DNA of 64,000 nt from Mycosarcoma maydis (Eukaryota; Basidiomycota; Ustilaginomycetes; Ustilaginales): positions 62,001 to 126,000 of the forward strand of contig NC_026498.1 of the NCBI RefSeq assembly GCF_000328475.2, in the 5' to 3' direction. Both the position numbers and the translations under genes were made by a program. Each line of letters opens with the position of its first letter. The stretch's first letter is position 1. Shown here one piece after another: positions 58,415 through 64,000 of this stretch. The notes beneath the pieces were generated by a model that worked only from the letters and a program-made list of their open reading frames with translations, was not told where the DNA came from and ran no database searches.

Positions 58415-61400
58415 TCACGCCTGTGCCGCTCGTCGAGAGTCGGCGGTTTCGGCACCTGCTTGTCGACCATCCTTGCTGACACCCTGACGTCGGCACATGG
58501 GGCATGTGTTGGAAGAGGACGTCAACCATCGATCCACACACAAAGTGTGAAAGGCGTGGCGACAAGCAAGAACGCGACAATCATCGTCCTCTCGCCAATC
58601 TTCAAGACAAACCAAGCAACGCTCAGCCGTATTTTCGGTGATCTTGCCATCCCGCACCTGATCAGCCACCTGGCAGCCTTTGATCTTGAGCAGATCGCTC
58701 GCGTCGATTTCGCGTTGTGTCACCGTGCTGGGCTTGTGCTGCATGGCTTGCATCGTGCTCAACAGATCCATGAGGATCATCAAATCGCGTCCGGCCGTAG
58801 ATGGATTTGACGTAAGCAGAGGATGGTTAGGCGGATAGCGACCACCAGAGACGAACAGCATAAAGCGCGACGCAGGAAGCTCCTCTCCATCCGTTTGGTC
58901 CGACCCGTCTTGCGACGGCGCCAGTGTCGATGCACCTTCTGAGTGCGCACGCTGACGGCGTCTCGGAGAGGTCGATTCAGGCTCTTCAGGCTCAGCAGAT
59001 CCGAACGTAGTCGGTCGCGAGGTTTGTTGGCGTGAGCCGTTCAAGTCTCGATCCGCACCAGCAGCTCGAGCGCCGCCGATTTCCTCACCGAATCGTTCCG
59101 TCACATTGAGACTGCGCACACCGACGACGATGCATGGCACCAGCTGCGACGGCGCAACAGGATCAAAACGGAAGAGACGGAAGAAGGAAAGATTGCCGTT
59201 CTGAAAGTCGCGTTGCCTTCTCGCTTGCGTCTCGGCGTCTTCTTGGTCAGGATGAGCCGACGAATCGCCACTGGAATTGTCCTGCGAGGAAGCGGGCTGC
59301 GATCGAGTGGTAGCAGTCTCGCCGTCTAGCACCTCTGCGCCTGAGCTGGCTTGAGCCTCGGTAGCATGCTCGAAGTAGTTGGTCGTCTGCGCCGTCTGCG
59401 TTGCGATCTCTGATGCCAGTGGTTCTTCACTCGAGGGCCGCATGAGCTGTACCGCCGCCATGAGATCATTCACCAGGTGATTGAGGAAGCTGCCAAAGCT
59501 GCCAGGCACACCGTCAGGAAGGATGCCGTTTCGAACCTGTCGAAGCGTGCCCGAAACGTCGTTGGGGCCGAGAGAAAAGTCTGACGACGGTCTGGTGGCA
59601 GGGCGCAGGCCAGAACTGGCTGCTGAGCTTCTCGTCCAATCGCTGCGATGCGAGCTGGAGCTGGGCAACTGCGTGTCTGTTGACCGGGTACTTCGAGTGG
59701 GTAAAAGACGACCGGGATGCAAGAGCGATCCGAGCGTCGATCGGACGAGCTGTGAGAGGCTGCTTCGTTGCGTGTCGTGCTGCGTGCGACTGGCACGAGC
59801 CGCGTCGCTGGCCTCAGCTTCCGTCCGAGTTGTCGGTGCATCCACCGATCGTAGACGCGTCCGTCTTTGTGAAGCAGCCTCGCGCTCTGCTGCGCTGAGC
59901 AGATGTGAAATGATCTCTTGCCTGCCTGCCGGGTCTTGGACAGTACCGTCATCCGGCGCAGAACGTGTGCTCGCGTCGCTGAGCGGCTGAGCATTGTGAA
60001 ATCCGGGCCTGCTGGATGCGCTCTGGGAGCGACGGGAGAGGGAAGCGAGCCGGCTTCGAAAACCATTACCCAGGGCATGCGACGAAGGCGGATCGGCGCG
60101 TGAAGTGACAGAGGTTAGTGGATCATGGGAACTGGCACGTTGCCAGTCGGCGAGCCAGCGTTCGGTACGATTGCTAGGTGTCTGGTTCATACGCTCAAAA
60201 GGTCGACGAAGGCTGGTCTGAAGTAGAGACGGATCCACGTGCTGAGCCTCAGAGGTGTTGAGCAAGGACGCAGCGGTAGCTGCAGCTGCGATGCCAAGGA
60301 TGCGACTGAGCATGACCGCCTGTTCCTCGAGTGTCACAGCGCCTCGTTGGCTATCGCCTTCGGATGATGTTTCCGGGACGTCAGGGAAGCTGTCAGCACC
60401 AGTACGTGCCTCAGCAGTCGCGTTGGATGGTGATCGTGTTGTGGCCGGTTCGCGCGTGACCCTGCGAGTACCGAATCTTTGAGAAGAATCAGTGGGCGAA
60501 GAGGGATCGGAGGTTGCTGGTCGATTGGCAAGCGTACGAGCAACAAGTGCGCCTTGCACGACCATCGAGGTGCCGCTGATGATTTCCGGCTGTAGCGGGG
60601 TGCGGAAAGTTGGAGGCCGTGCGGGCTGCGGATGCTGCGGCTGGGGCGGTGGTTGCAGATGAGGCAGGGATGCCGCGCTGTCCGGCGTAGCGGGGACCAA
60701 GCCGGTGGCGTCGGTTGCTGGTACTGTTGCAATGGCACCGAGCAAGGCGGCAATGGCGGCAGAAGCCAAGGGGTGGGAAGGGGCGGCCGAAGGGGCGGCG
60801 ATGGATGGTGCGTCTAGACCGGGCATCGTCGTAGACTGGCCGAGGCGCTCATCTGATGACTCAACGGGCGTTGTCAAGGAAGGAGTGTGGCGAGGCGTGG
60901 AAGCGAGAGCCTCTAGTATTTGTCGTCGAGCACGTTCTCGCTCATCGTGTAGCGCATCTAGGTGGGGAGGGGGAGTTTCTCCATCTTGAACCACGGAAGG
61001 GGTGTCGACTCTTGACTGAGCGGCGACAAAGACGTGGTGTGTATCAGTAGGCGTTGAGCTGGCTTCTGCGGTTTGCATGCGAGCTTGAGCGGAGTGCAGA
61101 GAATGGATGGGCGGTTCTGCTGCGTCCAAGTCCATCTCGGGATGCGACGATTGAGTGGGTAGATGAATTGGGTCGGTATCAGGCGAGACGAGAGGCGTGG
61201 CAGGGCGTGATTGGGTATCAGAGCGAGGGGACATTCTACGTCTTTGGGAGAGCGGCTGATGCGCAATGGTTGAAGAAGATGCGACCGAAGCCGAATCGCG
61301 ACGACGCTTGCGCCTACTTGTCGTGCTTACAGCCTCGCGGTTGGCGGAGTGGAAAGCATGGCTGTCATTGCTTTGCGAAGCGCGATGGGAAGCAGCATGC

Positions 61401-61474
61401 GACGAGGTGACGACATGGTCGTCGAGGGGCTCTTGGCCATCGTCGTGCTGTTGGCGAGACTGGGCGTGACCCAT
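58415..61474 (-). CDS. RING-H2 E3 ubiquitin ligase, about 1019 aa
   Basis: Start chosen at Met codon 61472-61474 (MGHAQSRQQHDDGQ); the frame is open back to 61717 but the extra N-terminus is not protein-like. The first 850 residues are disordered, Ser/Thr/Pro/Arg-rich. Near the C-terminus a C3H2C3 RING is complete: CLVCLEDW, CRHAFHTLC, and CPMC, preceded by a helix (LMILMDLLSTMQAMQHKPST). A second ordered patch, SFFRLFRFDPVAPSQLVPCIVVGVRSLN, lies before it. RING-H2 proteins recruit E2 enzymes and ubiquitinate substrates. The N-terminus fits MGxxxS N-myristoylation, suggesting membrane attachment (inference). Substrate unknown. Confidence 0.8.
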   Translation of the reverse strand: MGHAQSRQQHDDGQEPLDDHVVTSSHAASHRASQSNDSHAFHSANREAVSTTSRRKRRRDSASVASSSTIAHQPLSQRRRMSPRSDTQSRPATPLVSPDTDPIHLPTQSSHPEMDLDAAEPPIHSLHSAQARMQTAEASSTPTDTHHVFVAAQSRVDTPSVVQDGETPPPHLDALHDERERARRQILEALASTPRHTPSLTTPVESSDERLGQSTTMPGLDAPSIAAPSAAPSHPLASAAIAALLGAIATVPATDATGLVPATPDSAASLPHLQPPPQPQHPQPARPPTFRTPLQPEIISGTSMVVQGALVARTLANRPATSDPSSPTDSSQRFGTRRVTREPATTRSPSNATAEARTGADSFPDVPETSSEGDSQRGAVTLEEQAVMLSRILGIAAAATAASLLNTSEAQHVDPSLLQTSLRRPFERMNQTPSNRTERWLADWQRASSHDPLTSVTSRADPPSSHALGNGFRSRLASLSRRSQSASSRPGFHNAQPLSDASTRSAPDDGTVQDPAGRQEIISHLLSAAEREAASQRRTRLRSVDAPTTRTEAEASDAARASRTQHDTQRSSLSQLVRSTLGSLLHPGRLLPTRSTRSTDTQLPSSSSHRSDWTRSSAASSGLRPATRPSSDFSLGPNDVSGTLRQVRNGILPDGVPGSFGSFLNHLVNDLMAAVQLMRPSSEEPLASEIATQTAQTTNYFEHATEAQASSGAEVLDGETATTRSQPASSQDNSSGDSSAHPDQEDAETQARRQRDFQNGNLSFFRLFRFDPVAPSQLVPCIVVGVRSLNVTERFGEEIGGARAAGADRDLNGSRQQTSRPTTFGSAEPEEPESTSPRRRQRAHSEGASTLAPSQDGSDQTDGEELPASRFMLFVSGGRYPPNHPLLTSNPSTAGRDLMILMDLLSTMQAMQHKPSTVTQREIDASDLLKIKGCQVADQVRDGKITENTAERCLVCLEDWREDDDCRVLACRHAFHTLCVDRWLTSSSNTCPMCRRQGVSKDGRQAGAETADSRRAAQA

Positions 61475-61937
61475 GGTAACAGTGGCAGCTATCAATGGAA
61501 TATTGGATTGCAACTCTGCCACGTTGTGAGGCAATTTCAAGCCTGAGACAGCATGCCACGGTGTGCGTGGTGCACTGTGAGCGCAAGGAGTAGTTGTCAA
61601 GGTGGAGAAACTCTCTCGTAGACTGATCGGCAGAGAGTCACGAGTGAGTTCGCAACGCTGAAAGTGGCGAAGGAGGCCACGCAATGAACGGAAGCGTGAT
61701 CTGACAAGCTGGATCACAATCTTGAATGCTGAGATCGGTTGGGCGATAGAGGGTAAGGATTGTAAGATGGAGGAGCGTGATGGTATCTTTGTGCACGGTG
61801 ATCAGCTCAGTTTGCACTCTGCTCAGCGTGCGACTTGACAAAATCATGAATTAACGTCAAGTTACCTGAATCGTGAATCACCGAATCGTTGAGTTGCAAA
61901 TCCGGGCTTTGAGATGCTCTCGCATTCGGCATTCGGC

Positions 61938-61986
61938 ATTCGTGATTCGTGATTCGTGATTCGTGATTCGTGATTCGTGATTCGTG
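61938..61986. repeat. ATTCGTG heptamer array, 7 copies
   Basis: Seven perfect tandem copies preceded by three GCATTCG units. Read as GATTCGT from base 61944. Confidence 0.95.
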
Positions 61987-62091
61987 ATTCGAGGCTGCTT
62001 GGCTAGGAATCGTGAATGTCAAGTCACGAGTTGCCTGCGTGTGATTTGCCGAGCTGTTGTGCGCATTTCACTGTGACTAACTAGTTACGTT

Positions 62092-62121
62092 GATTCTGAT
62101 TCTGATTCTGATTCTGATTCT
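62092..62121. repeat. GATTCT hexamer array, 5 copies
   Basis: Five perfect copies, running without a break into GATTCACGATTCGTGATTG (62122-62140), so hexamer and both heptamer types meet here. Confidence 0.95.
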
Positions 62122-62521
62122 GATTCACGATTCGTGATTGCGTGTGACGTCGTGCGTGTTGCATTGCCAAGGGTGTTAGACCTTTTCACGGATCAAAGTG
62201 GAGGAGATCTCGCTTTTCACCGACGGGCATCAAAGAAGGCACAAGTTCAACAGCACTTACATAAGCCAGCCTCGATTTCTGATTCGTGACTGATTGAGAC
62301 GCATAGCCCTTTTCAGAGAAAATCGAGAGCGAAGCCACATTCGTGATTCGTGATTCACGATTCACATTTCTGCCTCGTGACTCACGACTAAGTCATGAGC
62401 TGAGGCGCTAAAAAGTACGATAACCAAGTTACCCGCAACTACTGACTGACATCGCGCAGATAGACGGCAGATCAATCAGTCTGCGAACTTGACTTATCGT
62501 GTATCATTCGTGATTCCGATC

Positions 62522-62668
62522 GATTCACGATTCACGATTCACGATTCACGATTCACGATTCACGATTCACGATTCACGATTCACGATTCACGATTCACGA
62601 TTCACGATTCACGATTCACGATTCACGATTCACGATTCACGATTCACGATTCACGATTCACGATTCAC
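62522..62668. repeat. GATTCAC heptamer array, 21 copies
   Basis: Exactly 147 bases, 21 perfect copies with no mismatch, ending GATTTC. It is the longest array in the window and lies 286 bases upstream of the paladin-like ATG. Confidence 0.97.
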
Positions 62669-62954
62669 GATTTCTAAAGAATTCGTGATTAAGGGTCTCG
62701 GGTTCTGATCGGTGATGACTTTGAATTACCGTTTATGATACGGCCCGAGGCAGGTTGCTGTGCGCATTCGAGCTTGCATCCTTCTCGCGCTCTCTCTCTC
62801 GCCACTGTCATCGACATTTGGTTTGCTACCCTTTGCTCTTGATTCGTACGCCTCCGCCAGCATTTTGATACGAGCAGACACGAACTAGCAAGGTCATTGA
62901 CACGGCTGCGGCCAACCAACTCGTCGTCGAACGCTATTTGGGCCACCACACAGC

Positions 62955-64000
62955 ATGACGACTTCAACACATAGCTCCGCGCAAGACGTCTCGCCGGGGA
63001 GCCTGAGCGACAACCAAGATGTGCCTTTGCTAACGTCGCCGCTGCCTGAAGCACAACAGCCAGCTGCCCATGACCCAACTGGCTTTCCTGTCGCTTCTCA
63101 CATAGACTTGAGTAATCCACCGATCAGCTTGGACTCTCTATCCTCCGCATCCACATACGCATCTACGTCATCATCTGGTCGCACCAAACCCAATCTGCTC
63201 GGCTCTGATGGCTTCGGAAAGGTTGGAGCGCAGCTCTGGGCACAACGCGAAGAGAGCGTAGTGCGCAATCGTCAGGGTAGCGTCCTCAATCGTGGCCTCA
63301 TCCTCAAGACCGATCACTTTGCCGGTGGAGCACGTCACGCTCACCTTAACCTACATCTCCAGGGCGCTCCCAACTTTCGCAAGGCGGACTGCTCCCTCGA
63401 AGTGTACGGCGTTGCCCAGCCTACCATCACCGGTCTCAAGACCATCCTCTCGGTTCTCAATGCTCGTCCTACCAAGAATGCCAATGGCATCCAAAACTTC
63501 GAACTGCGTCCTCCGAGCCATGCAGCAGTTGCATCCACATCCCCAACGCAGCCTTTCTCCCCTTTAAGCTCACCTTCTCTCGCCCAGGCTTCGTCTGCCG
63601 CTATCGATGCCAATGCGCACACACCTTGTGCTTCTGAAAAGCTTCGCAGATGCGTCTGGGTCTGCACTAGGGAGGAGCCCGTCATCTATGTCGGTGGACG
63701 ACCCTTTGTGCTGCGAGAAGCCGAGCGACCCGTCAGTACCTTTGAACTCAGCATGCGTGCTGACAACCTCGAGGCCATCGAATCCCGCTTGAAACAGGAC
63801 ATCCTCCGCGAGTCATCCAAGTACGGAGGCCTCGTCATGGTGCACGAGGAGACAGCAACCGGCCAGATTGAGCCAACCTGGATAGCCGTCGACGAAGCTT
63901 CCGTCCACACCGTCCGCCAAGTCTGGCAACGTGTCAAAGCCGAAGGTTGGAGGGTTGACTATCACCGCATCCCTATTGCCGAAGACCAGGCCATCGAGAA
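62955..64000 (+). CDS. Paladin-like phosphatase-fold protein, 5' part
   Basis: Starts at ATG 62955 and stays open to the window edge: 348 codons, no stop, no intron needed. After about 90 disordered residues the sequence has the paladin block: QREESVVRNRQGSVLNRG, LILKTDHFAGGA, LHLQGAPNFR, VYGVAQPTITGLKTIL, then VWVCTREEPVIYVGGRPFVLRE, LEAIESRLKQDILRESSKYGG and MVHEETATGQIEPTWIA. In this family the block repeats, with Cys-x5-Arg phosphatase signatures; the first such signature is not within the visible part, so catalytic status cannot be judged. Paladins relate to inositol-hexakisphosphate (phytase-like) phosphatases; substrate in fungi is unproven. The gene is partial at the window edge. Confidence 0.85.
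   Translation, partial: MTTSTHSSAQDVSPGSLSDNQDVPLLTSPLPEAQQPAAHDPTGFPVASHIDLSNPPISLDSLSSASTYASTSSSGRTKPNLLGSDGFGKVGAQLWAQREESVVRNRQGSVLNRGLILKTDHFAGGARHAHLNLHLQGAPNFRKADCSLEVYGVAQPTITGLKTILSVLNARPTKNANGIQNFELRPPSHAAVASTSPTQPFSPLSSPSLAQASSAAIDANAHTPCASEKLRRCVWVCTREEPVIYVGGRPFVLREAERPVSTFELSMRADNLEAIESRLKQDILRESSKYGGLVMVHEETATGQIEPTWIAVDEASVHTVRQVWQRVKAEGWRVDYHRIPIAEDQAIE

Larger units (their letters stand above)
61475..62954. other. Divergent promoter with three GATTC-based tandem arrays
   Basis: 1.48 kb between the RING ligase (minus) and the paladin-like gene (plus). It contains arrays at 61938, 62092 and 62522, plus dispersed ATTCGTGATTCACGATTCAC at about 62340-62360. No gene recognised. 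Confidence 0.7.

Noticed and set aside
62522..62668. CRISPR-like array
   Set aside because: The 7-base units are contiguous with no spacers, and the DNA is eukaryotic; it is a satellite.

Overview
This is a fungal nuclear window. It most likely comes from a basidiomycete smut (Ustilaginales: Ustilago, Sporisorium, Pseudozyma and relatives). The evidence is large, mostly intronless genes with short GT-AG introns where introns exist, serine/proline/glutamine-rich disordered tails on ordinary eukaryotic domains, GC-rich codon use, and gene spacers sown with the words ATTCGTG and ATTCACG, which I associate from memory with smut genomes. No species is named. There is one 100-N assembly gap (34743-34842).

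Layout. 0-10 kb: a DCAF4-like WD40 protein and a large non-RD protein kinase (both minus), a 2.5 kb spacer, then a 61-residue HMG/YABBY-like protein (plus). 10-16 kb: a cysteine-rich SSUH2-like protein (minus), a four-exon Pin1/Ess1 prolyl isomerase (plus) and a two-exon HINT-type HIT protein (minus). 16.9-25.6 kb: a 1544-residue FHA protein rich in SP-K motifs and a single-chain biotin-dependent acyl-CoA carboxylase (both plus). 26-31 kb: a SARAF-like ER membrane protein, a convergent PQ-loop transporter whose gene needs a 6-nt microexon, and a small antibiotic-monooxygenase-fold protein with a puzzling splice acceptor. 31.7-40.3 kb: the mitofusin FZO1, the gap with pentamer satellites, and a full-length ABCB-type transporter. 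40.5-48.7 kb: LEU1 isopropylmalate isomerase (minus), a nearly 4 kb spacer without a convincing gene, and an amino acid permease. 49.8-56.7 kb: a RhoGEF with two N-terminal ubiquitin-interacting-like motifs and a Pan1/intersectin-like endocytic scaffold (both minus). 57.6-64 kb: an NCE101-like protein, a RING-H2 ubiquitin ligase (minus), a 1.5 kb divergent promoter holding three tandem arrays built on GATTC, and the 5' part of a paladin-like phosphatase that runs off the window.

This is an ordinary housekeeping neighbourhood, not a biosynthetic or effector cluster, and neighbours share no obvious pathway. The loosest thematic grouping is the actin/endocytosis pair (RhoGEF next to the Pan1-like scaffold). 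The best leads are the in-frame microexon of the PQ-loop gene, the UIM-DH-PH architecture, the EH-coiled coil-SH3-SH3 scaffold carrying LxxQxTG sites, the single-chain carboxylase, and the same-strand GATTC arrays between two divergent genes.
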